Part shown: one piece after another, positions 10,401 to 18,612 of the stretch | Layout of the letters: each line of letters begins with the position of its first letter | How positions within the stretch are numbered: the stretch's first letter is position 1 | DNA from: Fibrobacter sp. | GTDB taxonomy: Bacteria > Fibrobacterota > Fibrobacteria > Fibrobacterales > Fibrobacteraceae | Assembly: GCA_017520105.1 (NCBI GenBank) | Contig: JAFWRL010000057.1 | Span: 1-35,412 of the forward strand | DNA length: 35,412 nt | Direction of reading: 5' to 3' | The notes under the pieces: generated by a model | The model's database searches: none | What the model was told of the DNA's origin: nothing | What the model saw: the letters and a program-made list of their open reading frames with translations, nothing else | Program-made: the position numbers and the translations under genes

Positions 10401-12896
10401 ATGAACCGTAGTTTCATAATCATTTTCAAAATCTAAGGCTCCAATATCAGAAAGCAAATCTTCAAATTTATTCAAACTGCCAGAAAAATTTTTTGTTATA
10501 TCAGATACAGATGTATTTTTACTTTTTATCATATAAGCCGTAGGCAAAATAATAGATTCGTCCGTACCATCACTTATCATAAAAGGCGGAACAAGTACAT
10601 TGGCGTCACTTGCGCTAATTTCACTGACAGGAGCTAGCATATAGCCGAAATTATAGCCATTAAGCATGGCCACCCCATTTTTTTCCATTATCACTTCGTC
10701 CGTACCGGATTGACAAACGCCAGAGCCATCATCCAGACAGAAATGATTGACGATTTCGAATGACTTTTCACCTTTATATGTATAAAAGGTATTCCCATTA
10801 CTATATATCTGGTCAACACTCAATGCTGGCGACCCCTCCCAAGACGCACCTAGTTTCAGAAGACTTTGCATGATTTCGACTTCATCACCATCAAGTTTGC
10901 CTTCGCTATTGGTGAAAAGGAGCAACGCTTTATCGCTGGAACCTTTATAGTAATCGGATTCTTCACAATTGAGTTTGCCATCTGAAATGGCATCGCTTAA
11001 AATTTTCTGATGGGCGGCATCGGCTTTGTTGTAAAAAGTGGTCAAGTTAAAAGCGACCGGATAAATCGGCTTGGAAACAATAGCACCATCGCCCGTTAAA
11101 AACGGCAAATCATTATTTACTCCATCTTTCTGGGTCCAAACAGCTTCGTCCTTGTTCATAAAAGACGCAAAACCAGGCGTTTTCATATCGACAGGCCCTA
11201 TAACTCCATTAAAGAACACATACACTGAAGTTGTAATAGTATTGCTATAATCATACCCAAAAGCACCATCTGGAGAAAGAAGGTAATTATCAGGACTACT
11301 CTCAACCGCATTTCTAAAGTTATATTTGACATTAACCGATTTTTCGTCATATGTAGAATTGATCCAATTAGTTTCATAAAGGCCAGTTTTGCCACTATTA
11401 TCAAACGGTCCTATCCCTATTTTTGCAGAATGCTTCGTAGCATCATAAGGCCCGTAATGGTAATTGAACTGCACACTACTCACATATTTATCGTCTGCAT
11501 CCAAAAATTCAACGGCAGAGAGAATCATGTCACCGACAAGATAACCCACTTTATTTTCATTAGTAACTCCAGAAACATCACCAATAACATAATTATGTTC
11601 AATCGTCAACGTTAAATTATTTGATACTGAATAATTAATAAATCCTATCAAGCCCCCAACAACAGATTCAGTCTTTCCACCACCTATTACATTGGCATTA
11701 ACACCAGCCTTGGTCATTGTAAAAGCAGACTTTTCTGCAGAGCCTTCGATTATATATCCTACAACACCACCAGCAAATAAAGAGCCTTTGATAACAGATT
11801 CGGTAGTTCCCGTTTTCCCGATATAAATTTCAGAGTATTCTGTAGCATCAGCGTTTGTTCCGGTGTAATAGACTTGGCCAAACAGACCACCCGCATAAGC
11901 AGCCCCTTGGATATCCAAATCAGTCAAATTGCAGCCGGTAATCTTTCTTTTACTATCATACGTCAAATGACCTACAATTCCACCAAAATAATTATTACCG
12001 TTTGTAAATACAGGTTCATCACTGCTGTTAAGAGCTTGTGTTATTTTCAAATTCTGAATATCAAATTGGTTAAAAACATCATTAGTAGAACCCCCATCCA
12101 AATACGAATCATAGGCAAACAGCTGACCGACAACACCACCGGCATAGTTTCCACCATTAATCACAATATTCGTCAACGAAATGTTGCTGATATAGCCGTA
12201 ACCATAGCCTAAGACCGCACCGGCATAGTTCCCCAAAAATTCAGAATTACTCACATGAATATTTTGATAAGCGTGTTTTGTTTCATTATTTTCCGCAACT
12301 ATGCCAACCTTAGAATTACCATTTGTAGATTTAAAATAAACATTGTTAAAATCGATACTTTGGACATTCGCGTTTCCATTCAAAAAACCAACCTTACCAT
12401 CGATAGTGGATATAAAGCAAAGTCCAGCAATAGTAAAATTAGACGATGTCGAAGCACCATAAAGAAGAACTTTTTTACCACCTTCTAAGTTTAACATCTT
12501 GCCATTGAAGGCGTTTTTACCCTCTACACAGGCATTACCTTCCCTTCCTGCAAAACTGATATTCGACTTCACGGCGATATAGGAATCAGCATTCGACGGT
12601 TTGCCCAGCCAATCGCTAACATAAGTGTAGGCATCACCATATTCACCCACATCCGGATTATGCGTCGCCTTTTGATCATACCATGAATCAAAGCAGACTT
12701 CGCCAGTTTCTCTGGTTTCTGTCGATGTCCTTTGACGGAATTCAAGTTCAGGTTTACCGTCATCCGCATTAGTTGTTGTTATAAAGCAGAATTGCAGGCC
12801 GTCTCCCGGATCAGCGGCGTTGGCAGAAGGGACCCCGAAGGATAAGCTCAAAAGGAGGAGCACAGTAAATACGTTGAGAAACAGATTTTTTTTCAT
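4473..12896 (-). CDS. Giant secreted surface protein with GLUG-like and InlB-like repeats and a type IX-style tail (2807 aa)
   Basis: Residues 1-26 are a signal peptide ending in ANA. Residues from about 60 to 470 carry GLUG-like repeats (YAGGVVGQ, YAGGLFGQ, FAGGVVGY), which usually fold as a beta-helix or beta-roll. The middle has about four units of roughly 200 residues that begin near FGDSW/VGPTW/YGSDW (about residues 1009, 1688, 1907, 2105) and end in LHAIW/LYAYW/LYAVW/LFARW, resembling the Listeria-Bacteroides (InlB B-type, Flg_new) repeat. A W-rich GWNLVANPHGW segment precedes the end, and the last about 90 residues (LDVKGKVV...GVYIIRVRVG...RIMVK) look like a type IX sorting domain. The ATG at 12894-12896 is chosen over one 8 codons upstream because AGAAAGG lies just before it and the signal peptide starts there. 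It is probably an adhesin; the ligand is unknown. Confidence 0.9.
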   Translation of the reverse strand: MKKNLFLNVFTVLLLLSLSFGVPSANAADPGDGLQFCFITTTNADDGKPELEFRQRTSTETRETGEVCFDSWYDQKATHNPDVGEYGDAYTYVSDWLGKPSNADSYIAVKSNISFAGREGNACVEGKNAFNGKMLNLEGGKKVLLYGASTSSNFTIAGLCFISTIDGKVGFLNGNANVQSIDFNNVYFKSTNGNSKVGIVAENNETKHAYQNIHVSNSEFLGNYAGAVLGYGYGYISNISLTNIVINGGNYAGGVVGQLFAYDSYLDGGSTNDVFNQFDIQNLKITQALNSSDEPVFTNGNNYFGGIVGHLTYDSKRKITGCNLTDLDIQGAAYAGGLFGQVYYTGTNADATEYSEIYIGKTGTTESVIKGSLFAGGVVGYIIEGSAEKSAFTMTKAGVNANVIGGGKTESVVGGLIGFINYSVSNNLTLTIEHNYVIGDVSGVTNENKVGYLVGDMILSAVEFLDADDKYVSSVQFNYHYGPYDATKHSAKIGIGPFDNSGKTGLYETNWINSTYDEKSVNVKYNFRNAVESSPDNYLLSPDGAFGYDYSNTITTSVYVFFNGVIGPVDMKTPGFASFMNKDEAVWTQKDGVNNDLPFLTGDGAIVSKPIYPVAFNLTTFYNKADAAHQKILSDAISDGKLNCEESDYYKGSSDKALLLFTNSEGKLDGDEVEIMQSLLKLGASWEGSPALSVDQIYSNGNTFYTYKGEKSFEIVNHFCLDDGSGVCQSGTDEVIMEKNGVAMLNGYNFGYMLAPVSEISASDANVLVPPFMISDGTDESIILPTAYMIKSKNTSVSDITKNFSGSLNKFEDLLSDIGALDFENDYETTVHLYYIEAINPEIVDVNNDNADISIMVNGFGYGADGKWSKLISQKTVVANGTVNMPLARGYTVELNGVGFQLDGWMVEFGKTSEFTSSSVIHASEKYLMKPTEFATNYNNKIWVLQNLSASDTVYMDSIYSGLSSVSGVSSSDFMMRISPSVTPINYEVTFDFESAMASNPLIVFGDSWASSLKRTMNLSETESVFPKSYIYSTSESKFYPMLWSHQTRDKFNFAETPISTVAFKELTPKLLKNALGSNTNVVGFTLYPINPNGDADFGEYAPAQVDIYAYDDGGNKLTAADDYHGSIVLSQTVGNMTVQQKSSLFNLSSDYRHVLYWPSTTCDDTLTFDVSFEPEPGYTIVINKYNNTWTTAPAGEFWGYDADTKKLRISTKNMDIPSFEIQYKPNEHYNIEYTIPESMRNKVIFVANKKTAAGKYEPDWFTKQENVTIETVKAPTLYNSEGCRIYWKPDNESKKALAIKDELLRLISIENQSGYVNTLVPDIDHPDCPVGAVTSTTQRVELSRSGDGELTFMQRLSYEPQVPGDPDFIEIKHSFKKDASGNLYIDLPRVYDGDGNDLGVKLSMEAVANDGYVFDVLSYKVGTASEVLLNGSEFDFMNGLNMAVDFVELKPVYVTYDLSLKSSEDSSKTYLPVGSVAAGSLKMEKEKDVVEFWKPFRTDKCFSGWSTVKVDAFKTGDPIFPALDATNYIDFSKDANAPTNLHAIWNDCAGKAPTPTVVLKNGNAHTTLVLYQKFDSKSLRHEVPDAGISLAGNAFDFYIDEVMTEVEDGYSVDFAAYKLSYTYATASGTSNPKEVAPVAGAWRVSTEGIPAVPTYTFNSTASMVEYTVVFNENAAGINAKPFFGDSWATYMTKDAFAVDADKNWTVKANYNIESHVKKFPMALYRNGYCMQGYTFDKNDDANGVYNEMNDLFMDKVKMLGKNPANSIILYAYWNVCNDGLTVKLEDTDKGTYKFTRTFDLGGGEKTPERIYEASTATIVIPSINEDISVTGMSFVAKSGAGVIVDNQSNFSYRKKSETKWNEISGDFFSVKADIESIKAPLLKNTYEFIYDLNAPQNEAVFVGPTWKKSESYTLGDVSESKDLQSLNVMGRTDACLVGWALDAKGDNELLSYDISAIRKLNALVNAGQSVKTLYAVWKSKGGDCKPETFNVISGMTAEQGSFKVFYSFENKIYEFDVDKDGVEMPVVEGAEVAVKFNGTKAYKFGKNVTGVDANGNVSFDIENGKTFTVGRNQKNITLKVEAEPVEFHLVFDVASVDSVFYGSDWTGKGKYTSIDKNAISFPTMIYDSDRCLAGWNVNSESGTAWTELNEDLLKALYAVYPDIESASDIKLFARWTDKVEDCAGNITRATAEMKHGEVQFVEKIGKSKVIHKFNKKGTMLLPAEIDSANWTLSVSPDEGYKLDSLVVQRDGKKVAVLRDGDHLPKNMKNVVFKAYFVKSNDSPIKIVEKTFDKSGNAIRLIYKTSDFDAMRNVFAKVKIVDIAEKKTPVIDTTLSKSVAPSSSNEVIFFVMHPGTFKLVFSIGDGEETDEFSKEFTIDSQIASLKANQWTMVSLAAVDTSSISWNEGCSFYWWDESGVGEYWQYHSFKRGDEVIGNRGYWFSPWNGGSLVMRKNVKDDGKDIVWNLEHKQSGWNLVANPHGWYVDLYSMNESALKDVDEESEVRFYRYDPETGGYVEILEETRYLAPYEAVWAQVSKKTTWKISAEPVFDTASAKREKRIYAYPALESSGKVAAKSALAKASTAERWTLQAVLSDKNGKRDSWNIFGVSDHPFNAEEPPASMGDHVNLSIVDGKRALAKSFKTASDDMEWTVNLSASDSREGFLSFAGIDGVLSFGYRVFVTVDGETTEMHEGKSLPVSLNSSKKTATVRVTKGAPVVAAKQSLIKGLRSMTVGNQLHVSFDASEGLAGERAKVELLDVKGKVVATASARTLAGTNAVTMKQPKMGVYIIRVRVGSQQQTQRIMVK

Positions 12897-13039
12897 AAAA
12901 AACCTTTCTGAAAAACACACAAAAATAAATATACAGTCTTCTTACATGAACGTTACAGCATATTTTTTTTCCATGTGCCAAAAAACACACATTTTCACAG
13001 CTATATACCGGTCCAAGCCACGTTTTCGCTGTCAAGCGT

Positions 13040-13915
13040 TTAAAAATGCAACAGTTTTTTTGGAATAAAAAGCTTGGGCAAGCGAAGCCAGAAGCGCGGT
13101 GAAAGCGAAATCACCTTCGGAATCAGGCGGATTGCATCAGGTTTGCTTTGGGCCGCCACGGCAGAAAACCAATTGGCCTTCCATGCGCGGACGGCCTTCT
13201 TGTAAAGCGGATGCGAACTGTAATTTTCTGCCAAAATACGCAAAATTTCGCTGTAAATGCGATTATGATCGACATGCAAGTTGTCACCATGTTCGCGGTA
13301 ATAGCAACACACGAAATCCTTCGACACCGGTTGAGGTCCATAGTTGTGGAGGATTTTCAAGTATAACGGATAGTCCTCGAAGTAATAGCGCTGGTCGTAC
13401 CCGCCTATCGCCAAAATTTTCTCGCGTACAAACATTTCGGCACAGCCGTGCAATGCCTTCTTGCCCAAAAAAGATTCTTCAAACGAAATCTGCGGGACGC
13501 TCCGCAAGTAGCGCACGTCCAGCTCGTTCCCGATTTCTTCGCCTTCGAAGAACGGAATAACTTGCCCAAAACATGCTGTAGCATCGGGGTGAGCGTCCAG
13601 AAAATCGCTCTGTTTCTTGAGCCTGTCCGGCGGCATGATGTCATCGGAGGAAAACGAACAGACATACAGCCCATGAGCCATCGAAAGCGCTTCGGAATAC
13701 GTGGCGACGGCACCCTTGTTCGACCGGTGGACATACGTAAACCCGAGTTCATCGGAAAGATTCTTTAAGATTTCCGGAGAGCGGTCCTTGCTCCCATCGT
13801 CAATGACTATCAGTTCAAAATCGACGCCTGTCTGCGCCATCACGGAACGCACAGCCTGCTCGACGTAAGGCTCATGGTTATAGCTAGCAATGATTACGGA
13901 AACTTTCGGCGTCAT
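13040..13915 (-). CDS. Glycosyltransferase family 2
   Basis: The 291-residue protein starts with the GT2 strand VSVIIASYNHEPYVEQAV, then has DDGSKD (residues 39-44) for nucleotide binding and SSDD (89-92) at the metal site, followed by a GGYDQRYYFEDYPLYLKIL acceptor-side motif typical of the family. The ATG at 13915 is preceded by GAGGAAAC. It is the last gene of a likely operon with the flippase (gap 44 bases) and the sugar aminotransferase. It probably adds one sugar to the lipid-linked repeat unit before export. The specific sugar is not predictable from sequence alone. No transmembrane helix is obvious, although the C-terminus is basic and hydrophobic and may touch the membrane. Confidence 0.92.
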   Translation of the reverse strand: MTPKVSVIIASYNHEPYVEQAVRSVMAQTGVDFELIVIDDGSKDRSPEILKNLSDELGFTYVHRSNKGAVATYSEALSMAHGLYVCSFSSDDIMPPDRLKKQSDFLDAHPDATACFGQVIPFFEGEEIGNELDVRYLRSVPQISFEESFLGKKALHGCAEMFVREKILAIGGYDQRYYFEDYPLYLKILHNYGPQPVSKDFVCCYYREHGDNLHVDHNRIYSEILRILAENYSSHPLYKKAVRAWKANWFSAVAAQSKPDAIRLIPKVISLSPRFWLRLPKLFIPKKLLHF

Positions 13916-13959
13916 GGTTTCCTCAATTTAAAAAATATCATGCACAGAAAGACGAACCG

Positions 13960-15288
13960 CTAACTTTTAGACCATTTTAGACGGCCTACGACAACGAGCG
14001 AAACCACGAGAGTCAAGAAATTTTCAAGCGCATAAGCCATCATCGGGCCGTTGAATTCGTACAATTTCACAAAAGCATAAGTCGCCCCGGCGAGAACGAG
14101 TTGCGAGCAAATTTCAATCGTCAGGAATTTTTTCGTTTCACGGCGCGCAATCAGCACAAGGCCTAGCGCCCAGCCGCCAACGCGGAAAAAATCGCCCAGC
14201 AGTTGCATCTGCATGTAATCAGCCGCACCGGAATAAGCCGACGAGAGCATCACCATCACAAGCAGCGAACGGCCAAAATAAAGAATCACGACAGCCACAA
14301 GCGCAAGCGCCATTGACTTTAGCAGAATCGGACGGAACATGCTCCAGAACTCCGATTTCGTCATTTTCTCGGACACTTTCGGCAATATGATGACGCCGAG
14401 AATTGCAGAGAAAAACGCCACCATGAAGTCCGAAATTTTCCAGATGCCCTGCCAAATACCGGCCGCATCCCAGCCCAGTTCAGTTCCAATCGTCGAACGC
14501 ATGAACGTGAGCACCACGGGGCTAAGAACCATCGGGACAATCCCCATCAACGCAAAGGACATCCACGGAGCGCGAATGTCAAGTGCGCTCTTGCGAATTT
14601 CACGCAAGCTAAAACCGGCACGGGCTGCAATTTGCGCTGCAAAAATCCCCGCCACCACGGACTGCGTTGCCACGATAGAAAGCACACTGAGCCGCCCCGT
14701 CCAGAGAAAGAACGCCACCCAAAGCATCTGCCACAAAGACGATGCCATGTTGATAAGCGCCCAGCGGCGGAAGTGCCCAAGCCCGTTCATCACGGATGCC
14801 GTAATCGTAATGATGTTTGTCGCAAAGACTCCCGGCAAGGCAAAGAGAATCGCCGCCTGCACAAGGCGCGGATGGATACCCGGGAAGAACTTTTCGAGCG
14901 GGACGATAAAGCAAAGGACCAAAGCAACCGCAAACGTCGCAATACTTGCAAAAGTCGTCAAACGGAAACCGCCACGCCACACACCGTACAACTGTTCCAG
15001 ATTATTCTTGTTCTGAGCAGACAAGCTCACCCAGCCATTCTGGAGAGCCAAGGATGATGTCGCCTGCCCCATCGTCATGAAGTTCATGAACTGGCCGACA
15101 CACGCAAATGCGCTCGGCGGTAGAAACACCGCAAGCAGCTTGTTCACGACAAACACGCGCAAGGCATTCAGGAATGTCACCATCCCGGAACCCATAAACG
15201 CTTTCATAAAATCTACAGGTTCACGCGATGTTTTCCCGGAGTCCGTTCCGGGGGCATCATTTTCTCTTACCTTATTACTAGAACTCAT
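13960..15288 (-). CDS. WzxE-like lipid-linked oligosaccharide flippase
   Basis: The protein is 442 residues with about 12 hydrophobic segments and a 30-residue polar N-terminus. The segment [21 protein letters not shown] closely resembles the WzxE family of enterobacterial common antigen translocases, and LPKVSE and [15 protein letters not shown] also fit. It should flip an undecaprenyl-diphosphate-linked glycan from the cytoplasmic to the periplasmic side of the inner membrane. I chose ATG 15288; TTG and GTG codons up to 15300 are possible, and none has a clear ribosome site, so coupling to the upstream gene is likely (its stop lies inside this gene, 11-base overlap). Pairing with a DegT-type aminotransferase is typical of O-antigen clusters carrying amino sugars. 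Confidence 0.88.
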   Translation of the reverse strand: MSSSNKVRENDAPGTDSGKTSREPVDFMKAFMGSGMVTFLNALRVFVVNKLLAVFLPPSAFACVGQFMNFMTMGQATSSLALQNGWVSLSAQNKNNLEQLYGVWRGGFRLTTFASIATFAVALVLCFIVPLEKFFPGIHPRLVQAAILFALPGVFATNIITITASVMNGLGHFRRWALINMASSLWQMLWVAFFLWTGRLSVLSIVATQSVVAGIFAAQIAARAGFSLREIRKSALDIRAPWMSFALMGIVPMVLSPVVLTFMRSTIGTELGWDAAGIWQGIWKISDFMVAFFSAILGVIILPKVSEKMTKSEFWSMFRPILLKSMALALVAVVILYFGRSLLVMVMLSSAYSGAADYMQMQLLGDFFRVGGWALGLVLIARRETKKFLTIEICSQLVLAGATYAFVKLYEFNGPMMAYALENFLTLVVSLVVVGRLKWSKS

Positions 15289-16390
15289 TAATCGCACCAA
15301 TCACTTCGGAAACCTCGTCATCCGTAAGCACAGGACTCATGGGAATACTGAGCACCGTCTTTGCCATAGCCTCGGCAACCGGATAGCCACCGCTAAACAC
15401 GCCCGCATACGCCTCCTGCAAATGCGGAGGAATCGGATAATGGATAAGCGTCCCGATACCGCGAGACTTTAGGTATTCCTGCAACGAATTGCGCATAGCC
15501 TCGTCGTGCAAACGGACAGCGAACACATGCCATACGTGCTCCGACGGAATCGCAGGCATTTCGGGCAAAATAACTTTTGCGTTCATTATTTCACGGCAAT
15601 AGCGGGCCGCAACCTGACGACGGCGCTCGTTCCACGCATCCAGATGCGGGAGTTTTGCAAACAAGAGCGACGCCTGCATCTCGTCCAGGCGGGAATTCAC
15701 GCCCATGAATTTGTTCACATACTTCTGCTCCGAACCATAATTTCCGAGAGCACGGACGATATTTGCAATATCAGCATCGTTTGTCACGACCATTCCCGCA
15801 TCGCCAAGGGCGCCCAAATTTTTTGTCGGGTAAAAGCTAAAACCTGCAGCAACACCGAACGAACCAGCCCCGCGTCCATCGCCAAGGCGAGCCCCATGCG
15901 CTTGGGCGCAGTCTTCAAAAACGAGCAAGCCATGCGAATTGGCAAATGCACAAATTTCGTCCATGTTGCACAAACGCCCGTACAAATGCACCACAAGAAT
16001 TCCACGGGTCCGCGCACCGCAAGCATCCTTCAAGCGTTTCGGGTCCATGTTGTAACTGTTTTCTGCAGGTTCCACAAGCACAGGCTTGAGCCCGGCCGCA
16101 CTAACGGCTAGCACCGAGGCGATGTAGGTATTCGATGGCACGAGGATTTCGTCCCCAGCATGCAGCCGCCCCAGTTCCATCGACGCACGCAGCATGAGCG
16201 TGAGCGCATCCAAGCCGTTCCCTACACCAACCGCATACTTGACTCCACAATAGTCGGCAAAAGTGCGTTCAAAAAGTTCGCCATAATGGCCACGGATGTA
16301 CCAGCCGGATTTCACCACGTCTGTCGCGGCTCTATCCAGCTCATTCTTGTACGGCTCATTAATTTTTTTCAGGTCTAAGAAAGGAACCAT
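15278..16390 (-). CDS. DegT/DnrJ/EryC1 sugar aminotransferase, FdtB-like
   Basis: This 370-residue PLP enzyme should convert a dTDP-3-keto-6-deoxyhexose into the 3-amino sugar (as FdtB/QdtB do), giving precursors such as Fuc3N or Qui3N. Support includes the N-terminal [19 protein letters not shown] (58-66), PSNTYIAS (85-92), EDCAQAHGA (159-167, Asp160 and Gln163 contacting PLP) and [16 protein letters not shown], where Lys190 is the Schiff-base lysine. [11 protein letters not shown] is also typical. The matching ketoisomerase (FdtA/QdtA) is not next to it; upstream is a tRNA gene, so it must lie elsewhere. The start ATG 16390 lacks a clear ribosome site. Exact substrate is inferred from resemblance, and related 4-aminotransferases cannot be fully excluded. 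Confidence 0.9.
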   Translation of the reverse strand: MVPFLDLKKINEPYKNELDRAATDVVKSGWYIRGHYGELFERTFADYCGVKYAVGVGNGLDALTLMLRASMELGRLHAGDEILVPSNTYIASVLAVSAAGLKPVLVEPAENSYNMDPKRLKDACGARTRGILVVHLYGRLCNMDEICAFANSHGLLVFEDCAQAHGARLGDGRGAGSFGVAAGFSFYPTKNLGALGDAGMVVTNDADIANIVRALGNYGSEQKYVNKFMGVNSRLDEMQASLLFAKLPHLDAWNERRRQVAARYCREIMNAKVILPEMPAIPSEHVWHVFAVRLHDEAMRNSLQEYLKSRGIGTLIHYPIPPHLQEAYAGVFSGGYPVAEAMAKTVLSIPMSPVLTDDEVSEVIGAINEF

Positions 16391-16475
16391 CTTGTTCGTT
16401 ACTATTTAATAGTTAGGAGTTATCAGCTAGTAGTAATTTAGTTAATCGCATAATTAATTTAGTTAATCACTTATC
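16391..16475. repeat. AT-rich spacer with short direct repeats
   Basis: AATTTAGTTAATC occurs at 16435-16447 and again at 16456-16468, 21 bases apart. The left part carries AGTTAG/CTAGTAG fragments related to the spacer at 32579-32784. No gene is seen here. Confidence 0.5.
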
Positions 16476-16510
16476 AAAAAAAAATCGGCTCCGATAAACA
16501 GAACCGATTA
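16476..16510 (-). terminator. Terminator of tRNA-Lys
   Basis: On the minus strand AATCGG and CCGATT pair around an imperfect inner stem, directly after the tRNA 3' end, followed by a run of nine T's. Confidence 0.75.
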
Positions 16511-16511
16511 C

Positions 16512-16584
16512 TGAGCTACGAAGGGCTCGAACCTTCGACCCACGCCTTAAAAGGGCGTTGCTCTACCAACTGAGCTAGTAGCCC
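16512..16584 (-). tRNA. tRNA-Lys (anticodon TTT)
   Basis: The 73-base sequence folds into a full cloverleaf: acceptor GGGCTAC/GTAGCTC (one G-U pair), D stem GCTC/GAGC, anticodon stem ACGCC/GGCGT with loop CTTTTAA (anticodon TTT, lysine), and T stem GAAGG/CCTTC with loop TTCGAGC. The discriminator is A. CCA is not encoded, so it must be added after transcription. A terminator follows. Confidence 0.97.
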
Positions 16585-16712
16585 GAGCAGGTGCAAATAT
16601 ATAAAATCATTTTAAAATTGTAAAGGGATTAGAAGCCAAATCGAAAAAAAAGAAAAGAATGCAAAAAAATATAAATCTTACGCATTCTCCTCCAAAACAC
16701 TCCGTGACTTTT

Positions 16713-16718
16713 TATAAA
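16713..16718 (+). promoter_or_regulatory. -10-like TATAAA close to a start codon
   Basis: TATAAA ends 8 bases before the ATG at 16727 with no Shine-Dalgarno sequence between, consistent with a leaderless transcript. No clear -35 is seen. Confidence 0.4.
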
Positions 16719-16726
16719 TTTACATC

Positions 16727-17740
16727 ATGGATTTATTGAAAAAACTATCAGCATTAGCAGCTCTCGCGATCGCGTGTCAGGCTTCGGATTTTGGCTACTT
16801 TTCAAAGCACGATGCGGGGCAAGAAGTTTTTTCATTTTTATCGACTTTTGACAGTCCGCGAAATGCGGCTCTTGAAAAGTCTGCTTCAGCACTCCCGACA
16901 ACCGACCCGACTATCACGCAGTTGAACCCTGCAGCAATCCTCATTGCCGACGGGAAAAAGCGCGTTGCGGAAATTCACTGGCAAACTGGTGAATTTGCGG
17001 ACAACCAAGGGACGATTTCTTACACAACGCAATACAAGAAGTTTATCTTGCAAGCGTCGTACAACTGGATTTCGTACGGCACGATTGTCGGCTACAACGA
17101 ACTCGGCGAAGAAAACGGCAGCGAATACAGTCCGCGCAGCCAGCTCGCAACGGCAACAGTAGCCTTCCCGATGAAGCATATCCGCTTTGGCGCAACGCTC
17201 AAGTTCGCCTCGGACAAGCTGACCGGCGACACTGGAGACCAGACCGCCATGGCAGCCGCGTTCGACTGGGGCTTGACTTGGATGTCCGATACCAAGAACT
17301 ACGGTTTTTCTTTTGTCGCTAGGGACTTCGGCGCCATGATCCGTGGCTATGTCGAGAAAGATGCCGACGACTCATATCCGCTGTCGCAGACATTTGCCTT
17401 TGGCGGATTTTTGAAGCCCCGCAGCGTTCCGCGCTTGACTTTATTTGCCGAAGCGGACTTTCCGCGATACGCCGAACCTGACTTGAACCTCGGTGCCGAA
17501 TACGCTCTCGGTGAATACTTCCGTATCCGTGCTGGGTTCACGCGCACATGGCTAGACCTGAGCCGCGACATCAAGGAACTGGCCTCCTCTGCTAGCAGGC
17601 CTGACGAAACGAACGAAGCCCGGATGTTCAGCGTCGGTCTCGGTTACACGTCCAACTTGTTCGCTTTCGACTACGCATTTTCTTACCTCGCCCAGAGCTT
17701 AGGCTTCGAGCACAGGCTCGGTCTCCGCGTCGAGTTCTAA
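16727..17740 (+). CDS. PorQ-like outer-membrane beta-barrel protein
   Basis: The 337-residue protein starts with a signal peptide (MDLLKKLSALAALAIACQAS). Its mature start, with FSFLSTFDSPRNAAL and ITQLNPAAI, matches the pattern of PorQ/PorV-type proteins of the type IX secretion system (short hydrophobic strand, S-x-R-x-AAL, then NPA). Alternating polar/hydrophobic strands and the final aromatic-ended strand (LGLRVEF) fit a beta-barrel. In Bacteroidota PorQ helps attach type IX cargo to the cell surface. Two proteins in this window carry tails that look like type IX signals, which supports the idea. The cysteine at residue 17 is not in a convincing lipobox. A glycosyltransferase-like gene follows after 17 bases. 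Function is inferred from resemblance. Confidence 0.75.
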   Translation: MDLLKKLSALAALAIACQASDFGYFSKHDAGQEVFSFLSTFDSPRNAALEKSASALPTTDPTITQLNPAAILIADGKKRVAEIHWQTGEFADNQGTISYTTQYKKFILQASYNWISYGTIVGYNELGEENGSEYSPRSQLATATVAFPMKHIRFGATLKFASDKLTGDTGDQTAMAAAFDWGLTWMSDTKNYGFSFVARDFGAMIRGYVEKDADDSYPLSQTFAFGGFLKPRSVPRLTLFAEADFPRYAEPDLNLGAEYALGEYFRIRAGFTRTWLDLSRDIKELASSASRPDETNEARMFSVGLGYTSNLFAFDYAFSYLAQSLGFEHRLGLRVEF

Positions 17741-17757
17741 ACTTTCCGAGACAAGCG

Positions 17758-18564
17758 ATGCGGCAGTTCGACGTTTTTGTTTTTGACGAAAACTTTGACG
17801 AGACGCAAGGACAAATTCCCCGACCGCCATTCACGGACCCAGAGCTGGGTTGGTTCTTTACAAACGATTGGAACAAGCTCCTCAATAAAATTGAAGGAGA
17901 ATGGGTCGTATTCGCCCACCCGAGCATCAAGATTGACCGTGATTTTTTGAACAACGTCGCAGAGGTCACCGACGGGTTTCCGATGGTCGATGCTTTCGCG
18001 CCCCGCATCCGTACATTACAGAGCGCCAAAGCAACGGACGCCATCACAGACAAAAGAAAATTCTTAGGCGGTTATCTTTTAAGACGCTGGACCAAGGGGT
18101 CCGGTTTTGTTGAAATCGACGAGAACGCTCCGATGCGTTACGTTGCAGCTCCGCACCCGTATCTCGGGATTTACTCAAGGCGCATCATCCAGCGTACAGG
18201 CGGATTCGACACATCGCTCCCGGCAAACGTAAGGCTCGCGGACTTCACGCTCCGCATGATGCACGCCGGCGGCAAGATGTTTTCAGTCCCTTACCTCGTT
18301 GCCCAAGCGACAACGGACGAAGCGGAACGAATCATCGGCATTAGCGCGGCAAAGACGCAAGCTCCGACAGCGCAGGACCTCAAAGCGACCGCCCTCGTTT
18401 TATCGAAAGCATTCGGCATCGAAGCTTCCCTGCCGTTTGCACTGCGCCATCCGTCAGTCATCGCCGCACTCTTCGCAAATCGCAGAGCAACCAAAGAAAA
18501 ACGCAAGGCTGCGACACTCCTCTCCAAGCTCACCGCGAAGTATCTCGCGGAAGTCACAGAATAG
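17758..18564 (+). CDS. Glycosyltransferase-like protein without the standard GT2 signature
   Basis: The 268-residue protein lacks the N-terminal nucleotide-binding signature of GT2 enzymes but has a second half typical of GT-A enzymes: GIYSRRIIQRTGGFDTSL followed by an acidic-to-basic helix (ADFTLRMMHAGG) and FSVPYLV. The phrase EGEWVVFAHPSIKID at about residues 43-57 could sit where the DXD strand normally lies. It may be a diverged or non-catalytic glycosyltransferase. It begins 17 bases after the PorQ-like gene and is probably co-transcribed with it. Only a weak ribosome site is present. A role in glycosylating or anchoring exported proteins would fit the neighbour but is speculation. Confidence 0.7.
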   Translation: MRQFDVFVFDENFDETQGQIPRPPFTDPELGWFFTNDWNKLLNKIEGEWVVFAHPSIKIDRDFLNNVAEVTDGFPMVDAFAPRIRTLQSAKATDAITDKRKFLGGYLLRRWTKGSGFVEIDENAPMRYVAAPHPYLGIYSRRIIQRTGGFDTSLPANVRLADFTLRMMHAGGKMFSVPYLVAQATTDEAERIIGISAAKTQAPTAQDLKATALVLSKAFGIEASLPFALRHPSVIAALFANRRATKEKRKAATLLSKLTAKYLAEVTE

Positions 18565-18612
18565 AAGTTGGCAGAGAGCAGAAATTAATTACTAGAGATT
18601 GGTTTAATCGTC

